Positions 23,151 through 32,495 are shown, numbered from the stretch's first letter. The stretch is 64,000 nucleotides of DNA from Planotetraspora sp. A-T 1434 (GCF_025420585.1 NZ_JAOEGB010000022.1:1-64000); one strand, 5' to 3'. Notes: generated by a model not told the origin, from the letters alone. A program made the numbers and translations.

Positions 23151-24193
23151 TCGGGTACTTCGCCTACGCCGAGGGGAGTCCCTGCCCCACGCTCGTGCTG
23201 GACAGGGCCCCGCTCCCCGAGGAGGAGGGGGAGCTGCTGGGCGTGCTCACCGCCGTCCGGCAGTGGCTGATCTCCCGAGGGGTCGGCTCGGTGCTCAAGA
23301 TCGCGCTCATCGGCCGGTCGCCGCATCCCGCCTTCGACCTGGACTACCGGTTCGTCCAGGCACTCCCGGGCGACGGCTCCGGGTTCGACCTGGGCGGGAG
23401 CTGCGGGCACTCCATCCTGGCGTCGGTCGTCGCGGCCACCCGCCTGGGCTGGCTCCGGCCCCTGGCCCCCGGCGACCGGGTGCGGGTGCAGGTGCTCAAC
23501 AACGGCGACAACATGGTCTGCGAGGTCGACGAGGCCGACCGGTACCGCAACCGGTTCACCGTCCACCTCTTCCACCAGCCGTCGAACCGGCTCGGCGACC
23601 TGCTGCTGACCGGTGAGCCGGTCAGCTCGGTCGAGGCCGTCGGCGGCCGGGTCCCCGTCTCCCTGGTCTCGATGGGCAACCCTTACGTCTTCATCGACGC
23701 CGCGGACCTCCGCGTCGGAAGCCGGCGGGAGCTGTTCGCGAACGACCCCGTGCTGTTCTCGCGGATGTCGGAGGTCCGGGCCGCCGCCGCGTCGCTGCTG
23801 CGCTGGCCGGTCACCGGGACGTTCCCGAAGGTGGCGGTGGTCGGGCAGTTCACGCCGGGACGGCTCGCCGTACGGGCCATCTCCGTGCCGAGCTGGCATC
23901 CCACGCTGGCGCTCACCGGGGCGACCTGCCTCGGCGCGGCCTCCGCGATCGAGGGCACCATCCCCTTCCGCCTGGCCACGAGGGCGGGCTGCACGCCCGG
24001 TTCCGTGGAGATCGACACTCCCGGAGGCCGTACGAACGTCTCCACCGCGATCAGCGGCAACTCGCCGGAGAGCGCGCTGCACTGGGTGAGCATCAGCGGC
24101 AAGACCGTCCGCTTCCTGGGTTCCCTCGCCGTCGAGCCACTACATCGCTTTGTTGGCAAGGAGAGTGCCGAATGCCTGTCTCTGCTGGCTTGA
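23147..24193 (+). CDS. PrpF-like isomerase (diaminopimelate epimerase fold)
   Basis: A 348-residue protein of the PrpF/DapF superfamily. GGSCGHS in the first half and RAGCTPGSV in the second carry cysteines where the family's paired active-site residues usually sit. VSMGNPYVFIDAADL is the typical second-domain strand. PrpF enzymes shift double bonds and DapF relatives epimerise alpha-carbons; here it could racemise or isomerise an amino-acid intermediate. The GTG at 23147 overlaps the AsnB-like stop (GTGA) behind a GGGGG ribosome-binding site. Confidence 0.82.
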   Translation: MIGYFAYAEGSPCPTLVLDRAPLPEEEGELLGVLTAVRQWLISRGVGSVLKIALIGRSPHPAFDLDYRFVQALPGDGSGFDLGGSCGHSILASVVAATRLGWLRPLAPGDRVRVQVLNNGDNMVCEVDEADRYRNRFTVHLFHQPSNRLGDLLLTGEPVSSVEAVGGRVPVSLVSMGNPYVFIDAADLRVGSRRELFANDPVLFSRMSEVRAAAASLLRWPVTGTFPKVAVVGQFTPGRLAVRAISVPSWHPTLALTGATCLGAASAIEGTIPFRLATRAGCTPGSVEIDTPGGRTNVSTAISGNSPESALHWVSISGKTVRFLGSLAVEPLHRFVGKESAECLSLLA

Positions 24194-25299
24194 CCATGTT
24201 GAAGACGCGATCGTTATCGGACCTCTTATCGGTCCTGGAGAGCACCGCGCCCACCGCCGACGAGTACGGCAGGCCGGCCGATGACGCGCTGGAGGCCCTT
24301 CGCGGCTCAGGGCTGCTCGGCGCGGCCGTGCCTGTGCCGTACGGCGGGCTGGGCGGCGACGCGATCGACACCAACCGGCTGGTGATGCGGGTGGCCCGCG
24401 CGGACGCGTCGATGGCGATCGTGCTGTTCCAGCACTTCGCCGTCACGGCGCGCCTGGTCGAGCACGGGACCCCCGAGCAGCGGGAGCGCATCCTGCCCGA
24501 CCTGGCCTCGGGGAGATGGCTGGCGGCCTCCGCCTGGAGCGAAACCGGGGCCGGGGCGAACAAACGCGACCTTTCGACCGTCGCCGTCGCAGGCGGCGAC
24601 GGGACCTGGGAGCTCGACGGCGTGAAGTCCTTCGTGACCGGCGCCGGGATCGCCGACGTCTACCTCGTGCTCACCCAGACCGGGGAGAAGGGCGGGCAGG
24701 AGGTGGCCTACGGCGCGGCGGGCCAGACGTTCTTCCTGGTGGAGGCCACCAACCCGGGGCTGGTCAACAACCCGGCGATGGATCTCGTCGGCATGCGGAG
24801 CTCGGCGACGGGCGGCATCACCCTGCGCCGCTGCCGGGTGCCCGACAGGGACCGGCTGGGCGAGACCGGCCGGGCCGCGAGCATCATCGCGCGGGTGCGG
24901 GAGTCCGGCGCGTCGCTGGGCGCGGTCAGCGTGGGGGTCGCCGAGGCCGGATACGCCCACCTGGTGGCCGGGCTGCGCGATCGCGGCCAGCTCGGCAATC
25001 AGGCGGTGCGCCACCAGCTCGTCGACCTGGCCACCCGGATCGAGGCGGCCAGGGCCATCGTCGAGCAGGCCGGTCGCAGGGACGCCGAGGACCCGGGGCT
25101 GACCACGCTGCACAGCAAGCTGTTCGCCTCGGCCGTGTGCGAGGGCGTCATGGCCGACGTCGCGCGGATGCTCGGCAGCGCCGGATTCCTCCGGTCGCAT
25201 CTGGTGAACCGCCTCCAGCGGGACGCCCGCGCGGTGGCGCTCATGGGGCCGACCAACGACCTGTGCCGGGAGTTGGTGAGCGTCCAGTGGGTGAGCTGA
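24172..25299 (+). CDS. acyl-CoA dehydrogenase family flavoprotein
   Basis: A 375-residue acyl-CoA dehydrogenase homologue with the FAD-contact segment SAWSETGAGAN, a beta-barrel middle and a helical C-terminal domain (MLGSAGFLRSHLVNRLQRDARA). Family members desaturate acyl thioesters, and some act on carrier-bound amino acids or catalyse N-oxygenation. In this operon it may introduce a double bond into an amino-acid-derived or cyclic intermediate. It starts at the ATG at 24172 with AAGGAG upstream, overlapping the PrpF-like gene by 22 bases. Confidence 0.88.
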   Translation: MPVSAGLTMLKTRSLSDLLSVLESTAPTADEYGRPADDALEALRGSGLLGAAVPVPYGGLGGDAIDTNRLVMRVARADASMAIVLFQHFAVTARLVEHGTPEQRERILPDLASGRWLAASAWSETGAGANKRDLSTVAVAGGDGTWELDGVKSFVTGAGIADVYLVLTQTGEKGGQEVAYGAAGQTFFLVEATNPGLVNNPAMDLVGMRSSATGGITLRRCRVPDRDRLGETGRAASIIARVRESGASLGAVSVGVAEAGYAHLVAGLRDRGQLGNQAVRHQLVDLATRIEAARAIVEQAGRRDAEDPGLTTLHSKLFASAVCEGVMADVARMLGSAGFLRSHLVNRLQRDARAVALMGPTNDLCRELVSVQWVS

Positions 25300-26747
25300 C
25301 CACGCGCGGCGAGGCCGCCGATCTTCTCGTGCGCGACGCGCTGCTGGTCACCCCGGACGGTGTGACGCCCGGCGGCGTGACGGTCAGGGACGGCCGCATC
25401 GCGGAGATCGTGCCGCCCTCGGCCCGGCCGCCCGCACGGAAGGTGATCGACGCCCGGGGGCGCTACGTCCTGCCCGGCCTGATCGACTCCCACGTGCACT
25501 TCCGGACCCCCGGGCTGACGCACAAGGAGGACTGGCGGCACGGGAGCCGCGCCGCCGTGGCCGGGGGCGTCACCACGGTGATCGACATGCCGAACACGGT
25601 GCCGCCACTGGCCGATCCCGCCGAGGTGGCGAGCAGGGCGGAGCTGGTCCGCGGCGATTCGCTGGTCGACTTCCGGTTCCATCTGGGTGTCCGGCCCGAT
25701 CGCCTGGACCTGCTGGCCGGCGCGGACCCGGCGGCCGCGGTCAGCGCCAAGGCGTTCCTCGCCGGCCATCACACCGCGCCCAACGTCATCCGCGACCCCG
25801 AGGTGCTGCGCGACGTGTTCGCCACCGCGGCCGGGGCGGGGCTACGGCTGTTGCTGCACGCCGAGGACGACGGGGTGTTCCAGCTCCTCGACGGCTGGCG
25901 CGGCGCCCCGGAGTCCTACCGCGACTACGAGCCCCACCGGCCCCGCAGCGGAGCCATCGTGGCGGTCGCCAAGGTGATCGAGCTCGTGCGGCGGTACGGC
26001 ACGGCCGCCCACATCGTCCACGTGTCCACGGCGGAGGAGGCGGACCTGCTCGCCGCGGCGGCGGCCCAGGGGCTGCCGGTGACGTTCGAGGTCACCCCGC
26101 ACCACCTTTCGTTCACCGCCGCCGACGTGGCGCGGCTCGGCGCGCGGGCCCGGCTCAGCCCGGCCATCCGGTCCGTCCGCGACCGGGAGCGGCTCTGGGA
26201 TGCCGTGTGGCAGGGCCAGGCCGCCACCATCGGGAGCGACCACGCCCCGCACGGCATCGATGAGAAGCTTCGCGACCCGGCCGACGCCCCGCCCGGGCTC
26301 CCCGGTGTCCAGGAGCTGCTGCCCGCGGTGTTCACCGGCATGACGGCCCGCCGCCCGGACGCCGATCCCGGCGTCCTGCTCCAGCTGATCGCCCGGCTGT
26401 GCGCGGACAACCCGGCACGGCTCTTCGGCCTGTCCGCCCGGAAGGGGCGGATCGCCCCGGGGCTGGACGCGGACCTCGTGGTCTTCGACGCGGAGGAGCG
26501 ATGGACCTTCGGCCCGGTCGAGCCGCGCAGCAAGTGCCGCTGGTCCGCCTACGACGGGTGGACGTTCGTCGGCCGCCCCACGCTCACCGTCCGCCGGGGC
26601 GAGGTGGTCTGGGACGCCGGACGGGACCGGTTCGGCTCACCCGGCGGCGTCTTCCTTCCCGCCGGACGGCCCGGCGACCTGCACCGGAAAGGGGGTGTCC
26701 ATGACCAGGATTCTCATGCTCATGCCGTACCAGCAGTACGTCCGTAA
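25287..26747 (+). CDS. dihydroorotase-like cyclic amidohydrolase
   Basis: A 486-residue amidohydrolase. The metal motif DSHVHFR, the carbamylated lysine in SAKAFL, later histidines in HAEDD and HIVHVS, and the catalytic Asp in GSDHAPH are all present, as in type I dihydroorotases and allantoinases. It should open or close a cyclic amide such as a dihydropyrimidine or hydantoin. Genes for the rest of pyrimidine synthesis are absent, so a biosynthetic role is inferred. The likely start is the GTG at 25287, overlapping the preceding gene by 13 bases. Its end overlaps the next gene by 47 bases. Confidence 0.87.
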   Translation: MGELTTRGEAADLLVRDALLVTPDGVTPGGVTVRDGRIAEIVPPSARPPARKVIDARGRYVLPGLIDSHVHFRTPGLTHKEDWRHGSRAAVAGGVTTVIDMPNTVPPLADPAEVASRAELVRGDSLVDFRFHLGVRPDRLDLLAGADPAAAVSAKAFLAGHHTAPNVIRDPEVLRDVFATAAGAGLRLLLHAEDDGVFQLLDGWRGAPESYRDYEPHRPRSGAIVAVAKVIELVRRYGTAAHIVHVSTAEEADLLAAAAAQGLPVTFEVTPHHLSFTAADVARLGARARLSPAIRSVRDRERLWDAVWQGQAATIGSDHAPHGIDEKLRDPADAPPGLPGVQELLPAVFTGMTARRPDADPGVLLQLIARLCADNPARLFGLSARKGRIAPGLDADLVVFDAEERWTFGPVEPRSKCRWSAYDGWTFVGRPTLTVRRGEVVWDAGRDRFGSPGGVFLPAGRPGDLHRKGGVHDQDSHAHAVPAVRP

Positions 26748-27954
26748 GGCGGTGGCGGAGGGCTTCCGGGTCTACGCGATCTGGGATCCCTCGTACGAGT
26801 CGCCCGCCTACCTGGACGCGGTGGCGGCGCATGCCGAGGAGCTGATCCTGGCCGACTTCTCCGACGTGGCGGGGCTGCGCCGCCTCGTCGCGGAGACGGC
26901 CAGGCGGCACGACGTGGCCCACGTCCTGCACCTCGGCAAGGAGGACACCCAGTGGGCCGTCTGCGACGAGGCCGGCTCGCTGGGGCTCGCGCCGAACCCG
27001 CCGTCGGCCATCCGGCAGATCAACGACAAGGCCGCGATGAGGGCGCTGCTGCGGGAGCACGGGCTCTCCCCGGTGCGGTCCGCCGCCGTGGACTCCCCCG
27101 CCGAGGTGCCGCGCGTGCTCGACGCCTTCGACCTGCCCGTCGTCGTCAAGCCGACCGGCCTCGACGGCAGCCGTGCCGTACGGCTCGTCCGGGACCGGGC
27201 GGACCTGGACGAGTGGGCCGAGAGCCTCGGCGCGTACGGCTACACAGGCCAGGTCCTGGTCGAGGAGCGCCTGCGGGGGCCGGAGTTCAGCGTGGAGACC
27301 CTCACCGCGGCCGGCACGCATCACGTCCTCGGCGTGACGGCCAAGAGGCTGGGGCCGCCGCCGGGCTTCGTGGAGGCGGGCCACCTCCACCCGGCGCCGC
27401 TCGCGGAGGCCGAGTGGGCCTCGGTGACCGGGCTGGTCACCGCGTTCCTCGACGCGGCGGGCTACCGGTTCGGGCCGGCGCACACGGAGGTCATCCTCAC
27501 CGCCGGCGGCCCGAGGATCGTCGAATCGCAGACCAGGGTCGGCGGCGACCGGATCCCGCTGCTGATCGAGCTCGCCACCGGCTTCGACGTCGAGGCGGCG
27601 GTCTACCGGGCACTTCGGGGCGAGCCGGTCCGGCCGCCCGCCGCCGGGCGGATGGGCTGTGTCGAGTTCTTCGACCTGGGACCGGGGCTGCTGGAGTCCC
27701 TCGACGGCCTCGACGAGATCGAGGCCCTGCCGTACGTGCACGCGCTGAAGGTGAAGTTCCAGCCGGGCGACGTGCTGCCCCCGGTCGTGGATTCGAGGAC
27801 CAGGCACGGCTATGTCGTCGTGGACGCGGGCTCGCCCGGGCAGGCGGCCGAGCGCTGCGCGGCGGCGCTGGGCCTGCTCCGGGCGGTCGTACGGCCCGCC
27901 GAGGGCGACCATCAACGGCCCGCGGGCCACGAGCGTGGAGGAGCGCTGCGATGA
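26701..27954 (+). CDS. ATP-grasp ligase 1
   Basis: A 417-residue ATP-grasp enzyme. The ATP-binding lysine lies in VVVKPTGLDGS, the adenine-side acidic motif in VEERLRGPEFSVE, and the Mg2+ ligands in HTEVILTAGGPRIVESQTR followed by GGDRI. These fit PF13535-type carboxylate-amine ligases, which form amide bonds through an acyl phosphate. The ATG at 26701 is preferred over the GTG at 26695 because of the upstream GGAAAGGGGG. It is the first of four consecutive ATP-grasp-related genes. Confidence 0.9.
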   Translation: MTRILMLMPYQQYVRKAVAEGFRVYAIWDPSYESPAYLDAVAAHAEELILADFSDVAGLRRLVAETARRHDVAHVLHLGKEDTQWAVCDEAGSLGLAPNPPSAIRQINDKAAMRALLREHGLSPVRSAAVDSPAEVPRVLDAFDLPVVVKPTGLDGSRAVRLVRDRADLDEWAESLGAYGYTGQVLVEERLRGPEFSVETLTAAGTHHVLGVTAKRLGPPPGFVEAGHLHPAPLAEAEWASVTGLVTAFLDAAGYRFGPAHTEVILTAGGPRIVESQTRVGGDRIPLLIELATGFDVEAAVYRALRGEPVRPPAAGRMGCVEFFDLGPGLLESLDGLDEIEALPYVHALKVKFQPGDVLPPVVDSRTRHGYVVVDAGSPGQAAERCAAALGLLRAVVRPAEGDHQRPAGHERGGALR

Positions 27955-29207
27955 CACCTGAGAAGACCGTCCTGCTCATCGGGCACAAGACGGAGACCGT
28001 GCGGACGGCGAAGGCGTTCGGCCTCGACGTGGTGCTCTTCCAGCACCCGACGAAGATCGACCCGGTGCAGGCGAAGCTCGCCGACGCCACCTTCTTCGTG
28101 GACTACACCGACTGGTCGGTGGTCGGGCCGCTGGCCCGGGCCGCCCACGAGATCTGGCGCTTCCCCGTCGCCCTGTCGCTCACCGAGCCGGGGCTGGAGA
28201 TCGCGGGCCGGGTCAACGACCTGCTCGGCCTGGGCGGCACGGGCTACGAGGTGAGCCACCGGCTGCGCGACAAGTGGGAGATGCGGCGGCACCTGGCCGC
28301 GTCCGGCGCCGTGACGATCGGCGCGGAGCTGGTCGACGGCCGCGACAGCCTCGCGTCGTTCGGCGCGCGCCACGGGTACCCGTTCATCGTCAAGCCCACC
28401 GACATGACGGCGGGCTACGGCGTGCACCGCGTCACCGGCCCGCAGGACATCGACGAGGTGTACGCCGAGGTGCTGCACCTGCGGAAGGTCGGCGTCACCC
28501 GCGGGACCACGCTGTTCACGATCCAGGAATTCATCATGGAGGAGTACGTCAGCGGGCCCGAGTTCAGCGTCGAGGCGTTCAGCTTCGCCGGGCGCCACGT
28601 GGTGCTGGCGGTCACCGAGAAACTGGTGGACGAGGCGCACTTCGCGGAGCTGGGCCACGCGCTGCCCGCCCGCCTCGGCCGGGAGGACGAGGACGCGATC
28701 GTCGCGGCGGTCACCGCCTTCCTCGACACGATCGGCGTCAAGGACGGGCCCAGCCACACCGAGGTGCGGCTCAGCGAGCGCGGGCCGATCGTGATCGAGG
28801 GGCACAACCGCATCGGCGGCGACCGGATCAGGGACCTCGTGACGTCGGCCTACGGCATCGACCTGCTGACCTACACGGTCGGCTGGCCGTTCCGGCTCGT
28901 CGACGAGCTGCCGGACCGGCCACCGGCGCTGGGCGGTGCCTGCGTGCGCTTCCTGCACGGCGAGACCGGCCAGGTCGCGGCGGTCGACGGCATTGAGGAG
29001 GTCAGGGCCGACCCGGCCGTGCTGGCCACCGAACTGAGCGTCAAACCCGGTGACACCATCCGGTCCCTCCAGGACAACTGGGACCGGCTCGGCCTCGTCG
29101 CCGTCTCCGGGCCCGACACCGACGCCGCGGTCGAGCTCTGCGAGCGGCTGATCGACTCGGTGACCGTCCGGACAGCCGCCCCCGCCCTCGCGCACGCGGC
29201 CGGATGA
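27951..29207 (+). CDS. ATP-grasp ligase 2
   Basis: A 418-residue homologue of the preceding ligase. It has FIVKPTDMTAGYG, MEEYVSGPEFSVE and HTEVRLSERGPIVIEGHNR with GGDRI, so all nucleotide and metal residues are kept. It overlaps ligase 1 by ATGA behind a GGAGGAG site. It probably forms a second amide bond in the same product. The amino acids joined cannot be read from the sequence. Confidence 0.9.
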   Translation: MTPEKTVLLIGHKTETVRTAKAFGLDVVLFQHPTKIDPVQAKLADATFFVDYTDWSVVGPLARAAHEIWRFPVALSLTEPGLEIAGRVNDLLGLGGTGYEVSHRLRDKWEMRRHLAASGAVTIGAELVDGRDSLASFGARHGYPFIVKPTDMTAGYGVHRVTGPQDIDEVYAEVLHLRKVGVTRGTTLFTIQEFIMEEYVSGPEFSVEAFSFAGRHVVLAVTEKLVDEAHFAELGHALPARLGREDEDAIVAAVTAFLDTIGVKDGPSHTEVRLSERGPIVIEGHNRIGGDRIRDLVTSAYGIDLLTYTVGWPFRLVDELPDRPPALGGACVRFLHGETGQVAAVDGIEEVRADPAVLATELSVKPGDTIRSLQDNWDRLGLVAVSGPDTDAAVELCERLIDSVTVRTAAPALAHAAG

Positions 29208-29218
29208 GGAGGGACGCG

Positions 29219-30052
29219 ATGACCGTAGTGGTGCTTGACGCGCCGTCCGGCCCGCTCCTGCCCTACCCGTCGTGGCTGGCAGGAGCCGACGTGGTGCTCT
29301 TCACGGGGCGCTCCCCGGTGGAGATCCGGGACACGGACGGCTACGCCGGGGTGCGCCCGTTCGCCCGTTACGAGGGGTCGGCCGAGGTCGAGCGGGCCGT
29401 GCTCGCACTCGCGGAGGTCCGGACGGTCACGGCGATCGTCGCGACCGCCTCGGCGGACTCGATCCGGGCGGGAGCCCTGCGCGACCATCTCGGCCTTCCG
29501 GGACAGGGACGGGAGAGCGCGATCCTGTTCCGGGATCTGGTGGCCATGCGGCAGAGGCTGGCCGGAGAGGCGGTCCCCACCGTGCCCTTCGGGGCGGTGC
29601 GCCGGGTGTCGGACCTCTACTGGTTCGCCCACGAATGGGGCTTCCCCCTGACGGTCCGGCGGCGCCGTACGAGCGGGTGGCCCACCGTGGCGACGCTCCG
29701 GGACGAGGCCGAGGTGCGCGAGTTCACCCTGGGCGGCATCTCCGGCAAGCTCGAATCCCTGCCCGATCTCGTGGCCGAGCCGCAGACCGAGCGGAGCCTG
29801 GTCGTGACGGACCTCGGTTCCCGGCTGCCGGACACCGGCGTAGGCGGTGCGGACCTGCCCGCCGTCGCCCGCGCCGCGTTCACGGCCCTGCCGCCGCCGA
29901 CCGGCCCCTACCCCTACGCCGTGGAGGCATGCCGTACGGCCGGCGGGGCGTGGCTCGTCGGCTCGGTGGCCTGCGATTTCGGCGAAGCGCGGGCCCGCGA
30001 CGCGGTCCGCGCCCAGGCCGGTCTGGCCCCCGAGCTGGAGGAGGTCTCATGA
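29219..30052 (+). CDS. degenerate ATP-grasp-like protein
   Basis: A 277-residue protein whose order of segments follows its neighbours: an N-terminal Rossmann-like part, then a shortened ATP-grasp core. The lysine loop has become TVRRRRTSGWPT, the acidic EExxxGxExSxE motif is missing, and the Mg2+ motif is reduced to YAVEACRTAGGAW. It is therefore unlikely to use ATP and may be a structural partner of the adjacent ligase, or a decaying copy. The reading frame is intact and well translated by signal (AGGAGGGA before the ATG at 29219). Confidence 0.7.
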   Translation: MTVVVLDAPSGPLLPYPSWLAGADVVLFTGRSPVEIRDTDGYAGVRPFARYEGSAEVERAVLALAEVRTVTAIVATASADSIRAGALRDHLGLPGQGRESAILFRDLVAMRQRLAGEAVPTVPFGAVRRVSDLYWFAHEWGFPLTVRRRRTSGWPTVATLRDEAEVREFTLGGISGKLESLPDLVAEPQTERSLVVTDLGSRLPDTGVGGADLPAVARAAFTALPPPTGPYPYAVEACRTAGGAWLVGSVACDFGEARARDAVRAQAGLAPELEEVS

Positions 30053-31299
30053 GTGTTCTCATCCTGCATCGGGGCTCGCTCGCGGGCAGCGAGTACGACC
30101 AGTGGCTGGCGGAATACGACGGTGACCTGCTGCTCCTCGCGTCGCGTGAGCAGCTCGACCAGTTCGGCGAGGAGCTCCCCCGCGAGGGTTACCGTCATGC
30201 GGAGGCCATCGCCGACTACGACCTCGGGGGCGAGGTCGAGGTGCGCGCGCTGGAGCTCGCCCGCGAGCACGGGGTGAGCCACATCATCGCCACCCAGGAG
30301 CGGGACCTTGAGCGGGCGGCCCAGCTGCGGGGGATCCTCGGCCTGCCCGGCCAGGATCTCCCCAGCGTCACCCCGTTCCGGAGCAAGATTCTCACGAAGG
30401 AGCTGGTCCAGGCCGCGGGCGTGGAGGTCTCGCCGTACGCCGAGGTGGAGTGCGCGACCGACATCATCGCCTTCGTGCACGAGCACGGCCTGCCCGTCGT
30501 CGTCAAGCCGCGTGACGGCGGCGGGTCCATCGACGTCACGATCATCCGCACCCAGCCCGATCTGGACGTGTTCCTCGACCACCTGGACCTGGGCGGGCCG
30601 AGCCTGCCCAACCTGATGGTCGAGTCGTACGTCCCCGGGCTGATGTGCCACGTCGACGGCCTGGTGGTCGGCGGCCGGGTCGTGTTCTCCTGGCCGTCGC
30701 AGTACCAGTACGCGCTCGCCGTCTTCAGGGGCGACCACAGCGCGCGGCTCGACCTCACGCTCGACGCGGACGACCCGCTCTCGCGGCGGCTCATCGACCT
30801 GGTGGACCGCATCCTCGGCGCGCTCCCCTCCCCCGAGACCTTCACCTTCCACGCCGAGATCTTTCACACGCCCGACGACCGGCTGGTCCTGTGCGAGATC
30901 GCCTGCCGTACGGCCGGCGCGGCGATCCGGGACACCGTTCGGACGATGTTCTCCGCCGACCCGTCCGAGTGCTGGGTGCGGGCGCAGCTCGGGCTGCCGA
31001 TGCCGCTGCCCGAGAGCGACACACGGCTGGAGCCGACGCAGATGGCGGGCCAGCTCCTGCTGCTCAAACGCGCCGGCAAGGTGATCAGCGTTCCGGAGGG
31101 GCAGCCGCCGTTCGACTGGGTGGAGCACTACCGGCTTCTCGTACGGCCCGGCCAGGTCACGCCGGGTGCCGCCTTCGCCGGCGACTTCATGGCCACCTTC
31201 GTGGGGTCCGCCCCCACCAGGGCGGAGTGCGAGCGGCGGCTGAGAGAGCTGGCGGCGTGGTTCAACGACGGCATCGTGATCGAACCGAGCGAGCTTTGA
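30049..31299 (+). CDS. ATP-grasp ligase 3
   Basis: A 416-residue ATP-grasp protein, overlapping the degenerate homologue by ATGA. VVVKPRDGGGS is the ATP lysine loop, MVESYVPGLMCHVD the acidic motif, and FHAEIFHTPDDRLVLCEIACR the Mg2+ motif. It is more distant from ligases 1 and 2 than they are from each other. It probably makes another amide or ester link, perhaps together with the upstream degenerate partner. Confidence 0.88.
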   Translation: MSVLILHRGSLAGSEYDQWLAEYDGDLLLLASREQLDQFGEELPREGYRHAEAIADYDLGGEVEVRALELAREHGVSHIIATQERDLERAAQLRGILGLPGQDLPSVTPFRSKILTKELVQAAGVEVSPYAEVECATDIIAFVHEHGLPVVVKPRDGGGSIDVTIIRTQPDLDVFLDHLDLGGPSLPNLMVESYVPGLMCHVDGLVVGGRVVFSWPSQYQYALAVFRGDHSARLDLTLDADDPLSRRLIDLVDRILGALPSPETFTFHAEIFHTPDDRLVLCEIACRTAGAAIRDTVRTMFSADPSECWVRAQLGLPMPLPESDTRLEPTQMAGQLLLLKRAGKVISVPEGQPPFDWVEHYRLLVRPGQVTPGAAFAGDFMATFVGSAPTRAECERRLRELAAWFNDGIVIEPSEL

Positions 31300-32495
31300 T
31301 GGCTCGTCGGAACCGCGACATCACCATCTTCGGCGTCGCCGCGCTCATCGACGCCGTGGGCACCGGCACGTTCCTCGCCGGTTCGGCGCTGTACTTCACC
31401 CGGACGGTGGGCCTGTCGTCCAGCCAGATCGGCGTCGGGGTCACCGTCTCGGCGCTGGTCGGCCTGGCCGCTACCGTGCCGTGGGGTCATGTGGCTCACC
31501 GCGTTGGCGCGCGGCCGGTCTACCTCGGGCTGCTGCTCGCGAGGGCCGCCTGTTTCGCGGCCTACGCGCTGGTCGGCAGCTTTCCCGCCTACCTGTTCGT
31601 GGTCTGCCTTCTCGGGCTCGTGGACAAGCCGACCGCCCCGATCCAGCAGGAGCTGGTCGGCGTGGTGGTCGGAGACGCCGACCGGCAGCGGGCGCTCGCC
31701 TGGATCCGGTCGACCCGCAACGTCGGCTTCGCCCTGGGATCCGGGGTCGCCGCGCTGGTGTCGGTCGCTCCGGTGCTGGGCGGCTACCGGAGCGTCGTGG
31801 TCGTCAACGCGGTGAGCTTCGTCGCCGCCGCCGCGCTCGCGACGAGGCTGTCCCGGCCAGAGGCGCCGTCCGCGGCGAGGACCGCCGCGCCCCGCAAGCT
31901 GACCGGCCTGCTGGAGGATCGCCGCTACCTGGCCATGACCGTCGCGAACGGCGTGCTGACCACCCACATGACGCTGCTCTCCGTCGGGCTGCCGTTGTGG
32001 ATCATCAGCGCGACCGATCTCCCCGAGCTGACGGTTCCGCTGCTCTTCGGAGTGAACACGGTGCTCGCGGTCCTGCTCCAGGTCCCGGTGAGCGCTCGGG
32101 TGGACACGACCCTGTCGGCCGCGCGGTCGCTGGCCGTCGCCGGCGCGCTGCTGGCCGCCTGCTGCGTGACGGCCGTGCTGCTCCCGTCCGTGTCCGGGGC
32201 TCCGGGCGTCGCTCTCGCGGTCGTCGCCGTGCTGTTCCTGACAGCGGCGGAGCTGGTGCAGTCGGCGGGCGGCTGGAAGCTCTCCTTCGACCTCGCGCCC
32301 GAGCACGGCCGGGCGGTTTACCTCGCCAGGTTCAGCCTCGGCACGACAGTCCAGACGCTCGTGATGCCGCTCGTCCTCACCGCGGTCGTCTTCCCGGCGG
32401 GCGCGCTGGGCTGGCTGGTGCTCGGCGCCGTCCTGGCAGGGGTCGGCGCGGCGGCCCCGCGCGGGGCGGGTGTGGTGCCTGTCCCCGCGCGGTAG
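31299..32495 (+). CDS. MFS exporter ending the ATP-grasp operon
   Basis: A 398-residue, twelve-helix MFS protein with the loop motif WGHVAHRVGARPVYL. It starts on the ATG at 31299, overlapping the stop of ligase 3 (TGATG). Its place at the end of a long biosynthetic operon makes it the likely exporter of the product. No regulator is encoded in the operon. Confidence 0.88.
   Translation: MARRNRDITIFGVAALIDAVGTGTFLAGSALYFTRTVGLSSSQIGVGVTVSALVGLAATVPWGHVAHRVGARPVYLGLLLARAACFAAYALVGSFPAYLFVVCLLGLVDKPTAPIQQELVGVVVGDADRQRALAWIRSTRNVGFALGSGVAALVSVAPVLGGYRSVVVVNAVSFVAAAALATRLSRPEAPSAARTAAPRKLTGLLEDRRYLAMTVANGVLTTHMTLLSVGLPLWIISATDLPELTVPLLFGVNTVLAVLLQVPVSARVDTTLSAARSLAVAGALLAACCVTAVLLPSVSGAPGVALAVVAVLFLTAAELVQSAGGWKLSFDLAPEHGRAVYLARFSLGTTVQTLVMPLVLTAVVFPAGALGWLVLGAVLAGVGAAAPRGAGVVPVPAR

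Noticed and set aside
24516-25286. Long frame leading into the dihydroorotase-like gene
   Set aside because: It covers the acyl-CoA dehydrogenase in another frame and has no domain; the amidohydrolase starts at 25287.
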